The notes: generated from the letters alone by a model not told the origin. A DNA stretch of 64,000 nt from Agapanthus africanus (GCA_030015575.1 JASDDO010000004.1:320920654-320984653), one strand, 5' to 3'. Positions 1 through 11,046 are shown, counted from the first letter of the stretch. Program-made: numbers and translations.

Positions 1-417
1 CGAGAGACAAAAACCTTTTGTTCTTTTGCGTAATAGAAAAGATACTCCCTGGAGTTCTTTGGGTATCCCACAAACTTGCACAGTACTGAGCGTGCCTCGA
101 GTTTGTCTGTATGCTGCTTTTTGACAAAGGCTGGATATCCCCAAATTTTCAGATATTGAAGATAGGGTTTCTTCTCACTCCACATCTGATATGGTGTGGT
201 AGGCACTGTCTTAGTTGGAACTCGGTTCAAAAGATATGCAGCTGATTCTAGTGCATATCCCCAGAAAGATCGCGGCAACTCAGCGTAACTCATCATGGAA
301 CGTACCATATCCAATAGGGTTCGGTTCCTTCTCTCCGATACACCATTGTGTTGTGATGTGTATGGAGGAGTAAGTTGAGAGAGAATTCCATTCTCTTTTA
401 GGTAACCCAGGAACTGG
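1..417 (-). pseudogene. Continuation of copia integrase in a shifted frame, running off the window edge
   Basis: Reading the minus strand in the frame one base off the ORF at 398-2152 continues the integrase: QFLGYLKENGILSQLTPPYT, then SQHNGVSERRNRTLLDMVR with the catalytic Glu, then LPRSFWGYALESAAYLLNRVP and KIWGYPAFVKKQHTDKLEAR. These are conserved C-terminal blocks of copia integrase, including the segment linking to reverse transcriptase. No stop was seen up to the edge, so the frameshift near 400-418 is the only break seen here. Reverse transcriptase and RNase H would lie outside the window. Confidence 0.85.
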
Positions 418-2152
418 CACTCAAGTATTCACCACCTGGATCAGATCTAAGTGTTTTGATACTTTTGCCTGTTTGTTTTTCTACTTCATTCTTGTATTCC
501 TGGAATTTTTCAAAGGCTTCAGATTTATACTTCATTAAGAAGACATGTCCAGACCTTGAAAAATCATCCGTAAAAGTAATGAAGTAAGAATAACCACTTC
601 GCGCATGTATAGACATTGGACCACATATATCGCTGTGTACGAGTCCCAAGAGCTCGCTTACTCTTACTCCGTGTCCAGTAAACGGAGTCTTTGTCATCTT
701 TCCTTTGAGACACGATTGACAAGTTGCATATGATTGATATTCGAACGGATCCAAATATCCTTCTTTATGCAACTTAGTTAACCTTGTCTCATTGATGTGA
801 CCCAGTCTATAATGCCATAAGAAAGCATGATTTATTTCTGGAGACTTTCTTTTGTGTGTATTCTGGATATTGAAAATCTTCGGATGGTTTAATACGTATA
901 TACCGTTGCTTAATGTACCCGACCCAATCAGAACATGATTAAGGTGAATGTTTACAACATTGCTTACAAATGCAAAATCATAGCCTTCTTTAGACATTAA
1001 AGATACAGATATGATATTACAAGTCGAACTGGGTACAAAATAACAGTCGCGCAAAACCAAAACATGTCCATCTGTCAATCCCAAGTGATAGTCCCCCACG
1101 GAGTCAGCATCCATGCCTGCTCCGTTTGCAACTCTGAGGATCATATCACCTGCCTTCAAAACTCGATGCCTTCTCAGTGCCTGCAAAGAATTACAGATAT
1201 GAGATCCCGATCCGGTATCTAATACCCAGGAAGTAGAGTTGATTGATAGACAGTTTTCAATAATATACACACCTGAAGCCGAAGCCACAACTTGCTTCGG
1301 GTCCTGGTTCTTGGCCTTCCAAGCCCTGCAATCTTTATTCCAGTGTCCTTTCTTGTGACAATAAAAGCACTCTTCATTTCCCACAAGCTGTCTCGCTACC
1401 TTTGCTACCTTTGCCTTTCCCTTGGCTTCCACTTTACTAACACTACCCCTTGGTTTGGTGGGGCCCTTCTTCTTCTTTCCTTTAGCTTTCGCTTTGGACC
1501 TAGAAGAAGAAGCTCCTCCAACAGACAAAGCGGGTGTTTCCCTGACTTTCTGTAGGGTGCCCTCTGCACTCCTCAACATGTTGAGGAGTTCCGGAAGTTC
1601 AACTTCTTTTCCTTGCATGTTGAAGTTCAGGATAAACTGGGCGTAAGTGGAAGAAAGGGACTGGAGAATCAAGTCAGTGTAGAGCTCGTTCTCTAACGTG
1701 GTCCCGAGGTCTGTGAGCTCTTCAATGTAGCCAATCATCTTAAGCACGTGTTCCGATACAGATGATCCGACGGCCAATCTCGCTGAAAACAACTTTTTCG
1801 AGGTTTCGTATCTGGCGATACGGGATTGCTCTCCATATAGTTCCTTAGTACGGAGAAATATGGATTCAAGGTCCATATTCTCGTGCCTCCTCTGATGTTC
1901 ATTGTCCATAGAGGCAAGCACGAAGCACTTGGCCTTCGCGCAGTCAATCTCCCAGGTCTTACAGATTTCCTTATCCGAGACACTGGATTCTGGACCTGGG
2001 ACGGCTGGGGCTTTAGTAGTAAGGAGATACCCCAACTTGTCATAAGTGATTGCCATTTTGACATTCCTGAGCCAATCTTTGTAGTTTGGCCATATCAGTA
2101 TATTTTTATCTAGTAGTAACTTAAGGCCGGTCATGATGTTTGGTCGCTGCAA
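398..2152 (-). CDS. Ty1/copia gag-protease-integrase polyprotein (frameshifted before the integrase end)
   Basis: A 584-codon ORF. Residues about 10-200 are the copia Gag region (UBN2-like; it begins near KLLLDKNILIWPNYKDWLRN). A lysine-rich stretch at about 215-255 precedes a canonical zinc knuckle, C262-X2-C265-X4-H270-X4-C275, which binds RNA. The aspartic protease motif is DTGSGSH, with catalytic Asp312. A GAG-pre-integrase HHCC segment follows (HYRLGHIN, then CQSCLKGK), and then the integrase core with SDICGP and LRSDPGGEYLS. In the second integrase motif the usual Arg after SD is Pro. The frame ends at a stop near 400 that is caused by a one-base indel: the next frame continues the integrase without a gap. 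The neighbouring leader and LTR lie upstream on the same strand. The copy is therefore defective, although Gag and protease are still open. Confidence 0.9.
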   Translation of the reverse strand: MQRPNIMTGLKLLLDKNILIWPNYKDWLRNVKMAITYDKLGYLLTTKAPAVPGPESSVSDKEICKTWEIDCAKAKCFVLASMDNEHQRRHENMDLESIFLRTKELYGEQSRIARYETSKKLFSARLAVGSSVSEHVLKMIGYIEELTDLGTTLENELYTDLILQSLSSTYAQFILNFNMQGKEVELPELLNMLRSAEGTLQKVRETPALSVGGASSSRSKAKAKGKKKKGPTKPRGSVSKVEAKGKAKVAKVARQLVGNEECFYCHKKGHWNKDCRAWKAKNQDPKQVVASASGVYIIENCLSINSTSWVLDTGSGSHICNSLQALRRHRVLKAGDMILRVANGAGMDADSVGDYHLGLTDGHVLVLRDCYFVPSSTCNIISVSLMSKEGYDFAFVSNVVNIHLNHVLIGSGTLSNGIYVLNHPKIFNIQNTHKRKSPEINHAFLWHYRLGHINETRLTKLHKEGYLDPFEYQSYATCQSCLKGKMTKTPFTGHGVRVSELLGLVHSDICGPMSIHARSGYSYFITFTDDFSRSGHVFLMKYKSEAFEKFQEYKNEVEKQTGKSIKTLRSDPGGEYLSASSWVT

Positions 2153-2311
2153 TTAGGAGAGAGAGAAGAAACACTTTAGCATGCTGCTCTTGAAAGTTTA
2201 GATTGGTTTTTAGTTTGTCTAAACATGATGGCTCTACTGTTTCTCGAATCCTTCCTCAAACCATAAAAGAAGAATTAGTCGGGATCAATCTCACCGTACA
2301 ATACTTGCTTA

Positions 2312-2619
2312 ACCGTTCAGCCAGCCCAGTGTCGGTACTTCGAGGGAGGTTTTAAGACGCTTTCGCGAAGTTCCTTAATTAAGTAACCTCTTTTCCCTGT
2401 GGGCATAGCCCCGCTAACACCTTTCAAGACACCTACTTGATTTATAGCATTGATCATTAAGTGAGTCGTTCAGCCAGGACAGTGTCGGTACTTCGAGGGA
2501 GGTTTTACGACGCTTTCGCGAAGTTCCATAATTAAGTAACCTCTTTTCCCTGTGGGCGTAGCCCCGCTAACACCTTTCTAGACACCTACTTGATTTATAG
2601 TATTGATCGTTAAGTGAGA
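2312..2619. repeat. Tandem duplication, 2 x about 154 bp
   Basis: Two head-to-tail copies differ at a handful of bases, for example CCAGCCCAGTG against CCAGGACAGTG and GGGCATAGCC against GGGCGTAGCC. They lie in the leader of the copia element. Confidence 0.85.
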
Positions 2620-3807
2620 AAGTTTTCCAAGGAGTAGCATATACTCACAGTAGGATCGGGATCCAAATATCATCGTGTGATAAAGCTAAGGAATCCTACC
2701 AGAATCATCACACTCCAAATGGTATGCAACACTAGCAAGTTTCAGTTTCTTTAGAAACTCCTGATGTGTATTTTTGCCCCATGCTTTTATGACCTTGACG
2801 AAGGCCAACATATCATAAGTCACATGTCAAGTTCTTCCCGTCATTTACCAGGTTAATTTGAACCCACCCATACATACCCTTGACGAAGGCCAAAATGGTA
2901 GTACAACTGTCTCAAACCAACGCATCTATCTATGCAACAGATAAATATTCGGTAGCTACCAATCACTATGCCTTAGCGAAGGTCAAAATACATAGCTTGA
3001 ATACTACTGAATATTTAACTGAAATGACGGAGGGCTACGAATGGTTTTGGCGAAACCGTGAAAGTAGTGAACTTGATATAATCGAAGGAACCTGATAGCT
3101 TTTAAAAGGAGTGGTTTAAGCTCCGCATTTTTAAAAGTTTTCTGTTTTGGAAAAAACCGAGTGGTTTTGAAATTGTTCCAACGATTTAACTTTGGTTTAT
3201 TCTCTTTGCATTAATATAATGCGTCGCATCAATTAATCCTACCATTGCAGAAAACAACGAAAATATGACGTACGCTTATGATATCCGCATTCGCCACGGG
3301 GCCCCGTCATCACCCGTTAGGTTACTTAACTAACGACAGAGCGGGGGCTGGACTAGCGCGGATGCAAAACATAAGCAACGCCTACTAGATATCATATATA
3401 GATATATACATTCGTCAGATGCAATGATAGCCATTCCAGAACACAGATGAACACATTGGATATGCTAGGAATCCGTGTTTCATTCGAGCCTGCAACGAAA
3501 TACGGATTACACGGTCGCGATGAATAGCCAAACCCCACTCTAGATCCCTGCGGGTGCGGCAAACTACCCGCCAAGTACCCGAAGAGAAGCAACCTCCCTC
3601 AACAATGTGAGTAGGCCACTCGGCACTTCAAAATACCCGGTAGTTTATGCACCCTTCCTTGGGTCTATCCTAGGAGCAAAAACAGTAAAATAAATAATAT
3701 ACAATGGCGGCTACAACCTCAACCCGGATGTGCGGCCATAAAAATAATATTATATCAATTTACAATTTACATCAAATGAAAGATAAATAAACTCTCATCT
3801 CACAACC

Positions 3808-3812
3808 CCGGC
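3808..3812. repeat. Target-site duplication CCGGC, left copy of solo LTR
   Basis: Identical to 7036-7040 immediately after the LTR end. Joining the outer flanks gives a continuous leader sequence of the copia element. Confidence 0.9.
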
Positions 3813-5447
3813 TGTAACAACCGAGTTCATTTATACCAATTCCAGTTCCCGTATTTACTTATCTGTGGTATTTTCTTGATTTAACGGGTTTTGGGTGCGA
3901 ATGGTATTTTTTATATTTTACTTTGCATTCGACCCGACCCGCTTGTTTGAACATGTTTGATTCACATTTATAGATTAGCCTGACTTGTTACATAGACGCG
4001 TGCATCTCATGTATACTGCATACTGGCATTTTACCTGGCATTGCATCTTTTACCATATAACATTTTAAGTCATGTAAAATAATTTAAAATTCCATTTCAT
4101 AGCCTGTATGATACCCCTAACCCCGTGGTAGCATCCGCGCATCTTGTTCTCGTCCCGTTCAGTGAAACGAACGTGTTTGGATAGCTACGCGCACGTACGT
4201 GCATCCGTTCTTGGGGGTATGCATTTTCTTTAACTGGGCATTCATTTTGAAATTTGGAAGTCGCATATATTTTTAATATTTTAAATCTGAATTTTTGGAC
4301 CCGACCCGGGCGTGTTTTGTAGTAGGTTTGTATTTGCCAAAATCTCAAAACGGACTAATATTATATTTCTTATATTTATATATAAACTATTATTATTCCT
4401 TTACCTAATTTTTATTAACAAATCTTTCCTACTCTAACTGTTAGAATTTATATGTGTATATATTATTATTTTAAGTAAACAAATCAAATTTTTTTTAACG
4501 AATCCCCTCTCTCTGTCTCTCTCTCTCCTCTACTGTGCACGTCTCTCTCTCTCTAGCTGTGAATATATTTTATATTTTAAAAGATTTTCTCTCTCTCTCT
4601 CCCCTTCTCCCTCAGTCTCTCTCTCCCCTATAATTTATATTTTACCCTTTCATTAAAACCCACGTCCCCTTCTTTCTCGTCTTCTTCTTTTCACCTCTTC
4701 TTCCCGTCGTTCCTCACTCGAACTTATGCCCCTGCCCTCGCCGCGCGCCGCCACCACCCTCGTCATCATCCTTCCTTCTCGACTTCATTCCCAACCAGCA
4801 CCCGAGATCCCCTCGTCCACCATCACCACCTCCCTCAACTGCACCCCAGAACCCCATGTTCCCTCGTCTTCCTCCCAAGATCCTCGCCGCCGACTGCTCC
4901 CTCTCCTTCTCCTCAACTCCATTCACCTAACCTCCCCAGCACCCTAACGCCATCACCTTCGTCTCCCCGGCAGCTACCGACCCGAGAACACCACCTTTGA
5001 ACCATCACCTCATCGTTGGCAGCCGCCGCCTCGTCGGCGTTAGCCCATCGCCTCCTTCACTGCGCCTTCCCCAACCACCGATCTCGAACCCAGCGCCACC
5101 CTCGCCTCGTCTACCAACAGTCGCCGCCGAGCCTAACTCTTCCTCCTCCGACATCCCACGCCATCACTGACCCAAACCCAACAGTGAACCCATCGATCCC
5201 CGAGATCTTCAACTTCGACCACCTATCACCGTCGACCCCCTTCACCCTCGTAGCCACCGCATCATCCTCCTTCACCCGAGAACCCAATCTCTCTCTTCTC
5301 ACAGTAGCCGCCAACCACTTTGCCCAAACTCCAGCCATCTCCTTAGAGCCTAGATCCCGAGCCGAGACCCAACTCCAGTCATCACCTTGTCGGTTGAACC
5401 GTCGTCTTCTCTATCACCTGTCCTTAGTCCAAACCCGAGCCCTAGTC

Positions 5448-5535
5448 CAGATCGCGCACCAGATCGCGCACCAGATCGCATCCAGAACGCGCACCAGAGC
5501 GCGTCCAGATCGCGTCCAGACCGCGCACCAGATCG
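5448..5535. repeat. Short GC-rich tandem repeat (GATCGCGCACCA-like)
   Basis: About six imperfect units of 10-12 bp built on CAGATCGCGCAC or AGAACGCGCAC inside the solo LTR. Confidence 0.7.
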
Positions 5536-6349
5536 CGACTAGACCCAGTACCGTGTCGTGCCGTTTCACACACTGTATCGTGAAATGTCGCACCAGGCCG
5601 CCTGCATCTCAAACTTTGTTCTGCGGAATGTGAAACTTGCTACATGCTATTTTAAACTATTCGTATGCTAAATTATTTATTTCCTGTTAAATCTCTAAAT
5701 AGAATCGAAAGAATTGGATTTCAAGTTAACCGTATAAACATCCGTTACACATTTTATTGTCCCGAACTTGAAACTTAATTTTGCATCTAATTATTTATAC
5801 CTAGTAATTACCTATAAGTAATAGACCGCATGATCACATTTGTTTATAGCCATGATAACCCTTTTACCCAGTTTTAACCTATCGGACATCCATGTGCAAC
5901 TTTAACCGGTTTAATCACAACTGATAACTGTACAGCTAATTAATTAAATCTGTTTTATTGCTTAACGTATTGCTTAGATTGTGTTGTTGATAACCGTGCT
6001 TGATTATTTATGACCATGATTATGCTAGCTGTTTGTGAGCACCCACATGATACCCGGTATACCCTGACATGACTTGCTACACATATTACCTGACCCGACA
6101 TGGTACCGTACACTACTTGACTCGACCTGATGTACCATGGCTTGACCCGTCACTTGATCTCGTGTCTAATGCCAACAAACCTGACATGTAGTCCACACGG
6201 ACCATTCCTGTTGTCTGTCCAGACAAACCTGCTCTTACCTGATCCTGTGTTGGCATTAGTTCTTGATTACTGAATACCTGACTTGACATACACAACTTGG
6301 GGGTATGGGGAAATCAAAAGTGTAAACTAAAGTGTAATTTAAAAGGGTA

Positions 6350-6500
6350 TTACTTGATCCGTGGTCCCGGGGGGTAACGGGACAGAGCCATTCGTGACTC
6401 TTACATATTCTTGATCCGTGGTCCCGGGGGGTAACGGGACAGAACCACTCTTGGTTCACATATTCCTGATCCGTGGTCCCGGGGAGTAACGGGACATATC
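6350..6500. repeat. Three tandem 55-57-bp units with internal hairpins in the solo LTR
   Basis: GATCCGTGGTCCCGG recurs at 6356, 6413 and 6468. Each unit contains GTCCCG...CGGGAC (6-bp stem). It is followed by a second, variable hairpin: GAGCCA/TGACTC in unit 1 and GAACCA/TGGTTC in unit 2. Confidence 0.8.
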
Positions 6501-7035
6501 CTTTGAGTTAGATGGAGGATTACTCAAATTGATTTCAAAGACTTGAGAGTAGATAACCCACTAGAATAGTTTAGTTTACTCACTGCACACTACCCTTCAC
6601 TGCCCTGATTTACATTACTGTTACACCTGCTTTTCATTCATGATTATGTTTGCATTGCATGTTCCCTGTTTACATTTTATTACTTGATGTTATGACGCGC
6701 TGACGTCTGGATTTTGCATGGCCCAGATCCTTCTACCTCTGTTGCAGACTGTTCAGGGGTATTGTCGCTGTTAGACCGAGCGGTGAGGTTCCTGTCGGTG
6801 TGTAGTTTCACTTCCAGGTGTTCCATTTATCGCATCTTTTGGCTTCCGCACATTGTTATTTCTTGACTCTTTTACTCTGGCTTATGGACATGTACTAGAT
6901 AGTTGGTTTACTTTCCTGTTCTTGATATCTCTACAGCCGTAATGTGACTGTAGAAGGACTTTTCCTATCCGCAGGTAGCATGGTTGGCTATGTCACGTGC
7001 CCATCTTAGCGTACTCTGGGAAGCGGGGCGTGACA

Positions 7036-7040
7036 CCGGC
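7036..7040. repeat. Target-site duplication CCGGC, right copy of solo LTR
   Basis: Pairs with 3808-3812. Confidence 0.9.
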
Positions 7041-7569
7041 TATTCATCCGCGACAATCCAACAAGTTCATATACACAATCCAACATCACAGATCACAGAT
7101 ATGTACAACCCCCACTAATCGACGTATAGCGATCAGTCGACGTTCAGTACATATATCACATTATAGATATAATCAATTAGCTAAAGTTTATATAATTTCG
7201 ATTAATATTCCAATTTGAAACTACCCCAAACACAACACTGTTCTCTGAAGAATCTTGGCAGAAACAAAACATCTGAAAAATCATAAAATATCAAGCTGGA
7301 CACACTGAAGGAAAAACGAGTTGACTCGGCCGCGGATCCGCGGCGAAACGCTTGGTTTCGCCGCGCTTCCGCGGCAGTCTGACCGAGTCATAAGCTCGTT
7401 TTTCTTGGGTGTTCCTAAAAAACCCTGCACGTATTTTTCAGGTTTGTGGAAATATTTTTAGACCTGTTTTTAAAATCAGCAGAAAACACTAATTTTTGAT
7501 GTATTTTGCGATTTTTTCCGGATCGAAGTTCTAAACACTTTGCTAACATGTTAGTTGTTGTTTAGCCAG
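7041..7569 (-). other. Distal part of the copia leader, next to the primer-binding site
   Basis: No coding content was seen. It holds a nested GC-rich inverted repeat at 7313-7403, described separately, between the primer site and the solo LTR insertion. Confidence 0.5.
7313..7403. repeat. Nested GC-rich inverted repeat (long hairpin)
   Basis: Arms read from the outside inward: AAACGAG/CTCGTTT, GACTCGG/CCGAGTC, CCGCGG/CCGCGG and GCGGCGAAA/TTTCGCCGC with a 7-base loop CGCTTGG. The innermost stem alone is 9 perfect pairs. It lies in the transcribed leader just after the primer site, where a packaging or dimerisation structure would be expected; that role is inference. Confidence 0.8.
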
Positions 7570-7581
7570 GCTCTGATACCA
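7570..7581 (-). promoter_or_regulatory. Primer-binding site of the copia element
   Basis: The minus strand reads TGGTATCAGAGC one base after the LTR end, matching the 3' end of plant initiator tRNA-Met. Confidence 0.85.
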
Positions 7582-7582
7582 C

Positions 7583-9636
7583 TGTAAGTCTATGTAACCA
7601 ACCCCGATGCTTACGGGGAGGCAGAAAGAATAAAAATCAAATTTTTATCGCAAGGAAACATAGACTAACCATGAAGGATCTTTGCTAAACAAAAAACTAA
7701 CAAACTAACTACAAGTTCTAGCTACTAGGTTAGATGGTTATACCTAGTTCTTGAACCCCTTCTCTTCTTATTGTGGTCCACCTTGTCGCTAGATCATTGG
7801 AGTGGTGTAGACGGCTCCTCCTCTTCGTCTTCTCTTTGCCGAAAAAAGATCCACCCGAAGGCCTCTACTTTGAGCTCCTACCTCAACCAAGAAGTAACTA
7901 GAGTGCTTGACTTGCTAGACTAAGAACCCTAGAATGAGTAGAGAGGTGTTTTGATGGTTTTATCTCACAAAGCTCATGTTTTTCAACTCATGAAACAAGA
8001 GAGCTTTTTAGAGAGAGGAAGAGGGAGAGCGATGCAAGAGAGAGAAAGAGCATGAGAGAATAAGAGAGTAATCACAACCTTGCTCTCATATGAGAGATAT
8101 ATGAGAATAATAATAATAATAATTAAGAAAATTGTGATGGTTAGTTGATTTGACAATTACCATTTCACATTTAATGCTAATGCAAGATTCAAGAAGCATC
8201 TTTCTTGCTTAACAAAAGAAAATATCAAGGTCAACAAAAGTCAACAAGTCAAATGGTCAACCCAACCTTAACCATGGCACAATTATCCTTAATTAATATT
8301 ATTAATCATATTTCTCATTCTCATTAGGGTTTAGAAAAAGTTAACGGTCAAAAACTCTAATGAGGTTCCTCTGCCTCTGTCAACTGTGCATACACACCCG
8401 CATCCGTGTTCCGAGGAACATGAATACAATGAGACAAAACCAATCCCAAAACAAATACCAGGATCTGGCTTAAACCAAAGCCCACTAGTAATAACTTCCC
8501 AGACACCAAACGCGCACAAGTGCGCGTATGTGAACAAACCCCGTCGCAAAACCATGCGACCTCAACTCAGTTTTGCCCAAAGCCGAACAACGCTCTGTGT
8601 GGGACTCTAAAGACTCGACACTACGCTGGCAGTGGGTTTAACCACAGGCCGCAAGCGGTACTAGCTGTACGTAACGGTCCCCAGGTAGATGCCGATAAGA
8701 AGACTGATGAGGTGTACCCATCCGAACTCCTATTGAGCCTGAATGTGACAATATCCGTACAGTCCGGTCTGTTCGTCTGAGAGTATCGCATGTCGGGCCG
8801 AGAGGGGCAGTAAACATCAGTCCCCTAATAGCAGTACAAGTCGTGTCGGAGTGTAGCCCAGAACACCTTGAGAAACTACTGGAAATGCTACCGTTATATC
8901 TCGTCTGCCCTGACCAGGGACTTTGTGTAATGGCTCTCCTAGACACAGTGCGATATCAACTCCCAATACCGGGAGAGACGAATCCTGTCTCACCGTCACT
9001 GCCTCCAAGTGCTTCGGGACTGCACCCAACTACTATCTGTTTGCACGACTCATTTGAGCCATGGTAGGGCAGTAATCTAAGAACAGTGGGAACACACTCG
9101 AGGCGAAGTGACAGTGTCAAGTTAGCGGATTAAGCTGTACTCATGTTACCTGGGAACTGATAACTGACGATAGGTATAATACCAACCAATAGTTCCCAGC
9201 GAGTCCTGTCCAGTGTACTCGTAACCTAATGAGCACCTGCATACTATCTCCAGTACGACGTACTGATGGCTGTGGGACAGACCATCTCCCCTCCTGGGAT
9301 GAGAAGCGTATACACTAGTCTACTCTGGAGTATCGATGTCCTGTCTCGATAATCCTACGACCAGAGACCTGTATAAGGATGTGTTTATAGACTATCCAGC
9401 CCCCACTAGTGTGACTGCCATCACAACGCTGGTAGTCAAGCAAAAGATCCTAAGGGCTCTATCAATATGTATTAGTAACATGTCAAAAGAAACACATACA
9501 CATATTAAGATAGGTACAAACCAAGTAACATACTACCATATCGAGCAAGAATGTCAATTCGTGTATATATCCCAAGCTTCCAAAATGTAATATACAAACT
9601 AGTACTATACAATAATGGCCTCTAGGGCATATCACA
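7583..9636 (-). mobile_element. 5' LTR of the copia element
   Basis: The LTR is 2054 bp. On the minus strand it begins TGTGATATGCCCTAGAGGC (a common plant copia LTR start) and ends ACTTACA next to the primer site. No second LTR is in the window, so the boundaries rest on the TG...CA termini, the primer site and the abrupt switch to LINE sequence at 9637. The segment 8340-9470 is of higher GC and has no recognisable ORF. Confidence 0.75.
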
Positions 9637-10140
9637 CTAACATACTAACGTCATCAAGACCTATCTGTGGTGCATAAGAACTAATAATATTAAGGATTTC
9701 CCAACTAGAATAAGCTTAATCAGTATAATTCTATCATCTTTTCTCATAATCTCAACTATATTCTTAAACAACCGTCTATCTATGATTACACATATCCCAA
9801 TACGATTTTTATCTCTACCCGTAAACCAAACCTTATAACCCCAAGGCTCTATGACTCTACCATTTTCATCTACCCACTTAGTTTCTTACAAACACATAAT
9901 ACCAACTCTCCTCCTAATCATCTCCTCCTCTAATTCTGTTAATCTACCCGTAAGGTAACCTATATTCTATGAAATTAAACGGATCCTATGAAACCCTTGC
10001 TTATTTGTCACTACACCCGGGGTCCGATTTAACGCGCCGCTTCTGAACAACCACTTAAAAGCCCTTGCATACTTAACACTACACCCGGGATCCGATGTAA
10101 CACATCGCTGAGTAAGGGGCACCCCAACGATATACTTATT
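9637..10140 (-). pseudogene. RTE-clade LINE fragment: N-terminal endonuclease region
   Basis: The minus strand from about 9962 reads GYLTGRLTELEEEM, RRRVGIMCL(stop)ETKW, GYKVWFTGRDKNRIGICVI and DDRIILIKLIL. A frameshift follows, then SSYAPQIGLDD. These are the conserved blocks of the plant RTE LINE endonuclease (CLQETKW, GYKLWYTG, NRNGVGI, SAYAPQ). The Gln of LQETKW has become a stop. Upstream, two near-copies of ACACCCGG(G/A)(G/A)TCCGAT at about 10014 and 10083 belong to the LINE leader. The LINE is cut at 9637 by the copia LTR; its reverse transcriptase part would lie beyond the copia element, outside the window. Confidence 0.8.
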
Positions 10141-10279
10141 ATGGTTCATGTCATAGAATGTGACAAAGTTTTATGTTGGCCGTCACAAGGCTACCACAAC
10201 TCTCTCTATTTCTCATCCGGACTTGGGACCGGCAATGGTGGGTTTGATGGTTGATTTCCAAAATAAATAAAATAAAATA

Positions 10280-10540
10280 CTATCACAAGAGGCCAATTTC
10301 TCTCTGGCAATCTAACCATAGACTGGAAAGGCGGTAATAATACTGAGCTTGGTGCCTTTATAACAGGTAATTGCCCCAAAAACTACATTGATATGCGGTA
10401 CAAAAACATTATGGGTGGTGTTACCGACAGAGAAGCACCAATTTTAATCCTATCATTTCAGAGACACAATCTTGAAACCCGAAAAATTCATATCCCGCAC
10501 ATTAATGTAAAAGTCACAAAAGATATTAGGCACTCCAAAA
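10280..10540. repeat. Diverged dispersed repeat, related to 15225-15400
   Basis: GGCCAATTTCTCTCTGGCAAT, a similar pairing of GGCGGTAATAA with GAGCTTGGT, and CCTATCATTTCAGAG correspond to GGCCAGCTTCTCTCTGGCAA, GACGGTAACAATGAGCTTGG and CCTACCATTTCAAAG at 15225-15400. Both are in the same orientation. No ORF was recognised. Confidence 0.6.
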
Positions 10541-10544
10541 CTTC

Positions 10545-10546
10545 AA

Positions 10547-10604
<58 letters not shown>
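10545..10604. repeat. (TA)n microsatellite
   Basis: An uninterrupted TA run of about 60 bp, bordering the first inverted-repeat element. Confidence 0.98.
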
Positions 10605-10608
<4 letters not shown>

Positions 10609-10967
10609 GGAGGAAAGAGGCCATAGGAGGGGATTTCCTCCTATGACATCGAAAAAAATACAACCTCTTTTCCGATGATCGGCATCCATCATCATCGTTA
10701 TCATCTAAGATGTGCATACACCAAATTTCATGTGATTCCACCACTTTTGCACCGTTGAATTAGCAATTTAAAAGTTTTATTGTCGGTAAACCATTAATTT
10801 TGCATCAACTAAATCAACGGTGAAAAAATGGTATAATCACATGAAATTTGGTGTATCCACATCTTAGATGATAAAGATGGACGTGATGTATGCCGATCGT
10901 CGAAAAAAATCATGGAGGATACATTTTTCCGTCGCCACAGGAGGAAATACCTTTTCTCCATTAACCC

Positions 10968-10975
<8 letters not shown>
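10605..10975. mobile_element. MITE-like inverted-repeat element, copy 1
   Basis: The left arm (about 10650-10790) carries CGATCGGCATCCATC-like sequence, ATCTAAGATGTG and CCAAATTTCATGTGATT. The right arm (about 10815-10900) carries the reverse complement: ATCACATGAAATTTGG, CACATCTTAGATGATAA and GATGTATGCCGATCG. The element lies between a TA run and a CT/TA run. It has no coding capacity. Insertion into TA microsatellites resembles the rice Micron family; the family assignment is a guess. Confidence 0.65.

Positions 10976-11043
<68 letters not shown>
10967..11043. repeat. (CT)n then (TA)n microsatellite
   Basis: A CTCTCT run passes into a TA run with one ATCTA interruption. It separates the two MITE-like copies. 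Confidence 0.97.

Positions 11044-11046
<3 letters not shown>

Larger units (their letters stand above)
2153..3812 (-). other. Untranslated leader of the copia element (proximal part), with a 154-bp tandem duplication
   Basis: No coding domain was recognised. Two copies of a unit of about 154 bp lie at about 2312-2465 and 2466-2619. Each starts GTTCAGCCAG, carries GACGCTTTCGCGAAGTTCC and ends in TTGATTTATAG. Further down, a short phrase of the form TTGACGAAGGCCAA recurs (2795, 2880, and 2975 with changes). The other part of the leader lies at 7041-7569, beyond the solo LTR. Confidence 0.5.
3813..7035 (+). mobile_element. Solo LTR of a Ty3/gypsy (Tekay-like) element
   Basis: The 3223-bp segment starts TGTAACAACC and ends GGGAAGCGGGGCGTGACA. 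It is flanked by perfect 5-bp target-site duplications CCGGC (3808-3812 and 7036-7040). It contains no gag or pol and no primer site, as expected after LTR-LTR recombination. The same two termini bound the LTR of the chromodomain element at 57130-60137, which links it to that family. The interior holds a CT-rich stretch (4500-4720), a GC-rich region of promoter or leader type (4726-5630), 12-bp GATCGCGCACCA-like repeats (about 5450-5535) and three 55-57-bp tandem units (6350-6500). ORFs inside it (for example 5016-5633) show no domain. Confidence 0.9.
1..9636 (-). mobile_element. Ty1/copia LTR retrotransposon, incomplete (3' part beyond window)
   Basis: On the minus strand the order is 5' LTR (9636 to 7583), primer-binding site, long leader, then gag-protease-integrase running off the left edge. 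The LTR begins TGTGATATGCCC and ends ACTTACA, followed two bases later by TGGTATCAGAGC, the usual copia primer site complementary to initiator tRNA-Met. Domain order with integrase directly after protease identifies Ty1/copia. The leader is interrupted by an independent gypsy solo LTR at 3813-7035. Without that insert, the distance from primer site to gag ATG is about 2.2 kb, long for copia. That the LTR and the ORF belong to one element is inferred from orientation and order. The bases CTAAC at 9637-9641 would be one target-site copy; the other is outside the window. Confidence 0.75.

Noticed and set aside
5016..5633. 205-codon ORF, Ser/Pro/Arg-rich
   Set aside because: It lies inside the solo LTR in GC-rich leader-like sequence, with low complexity and no recognisable domain.
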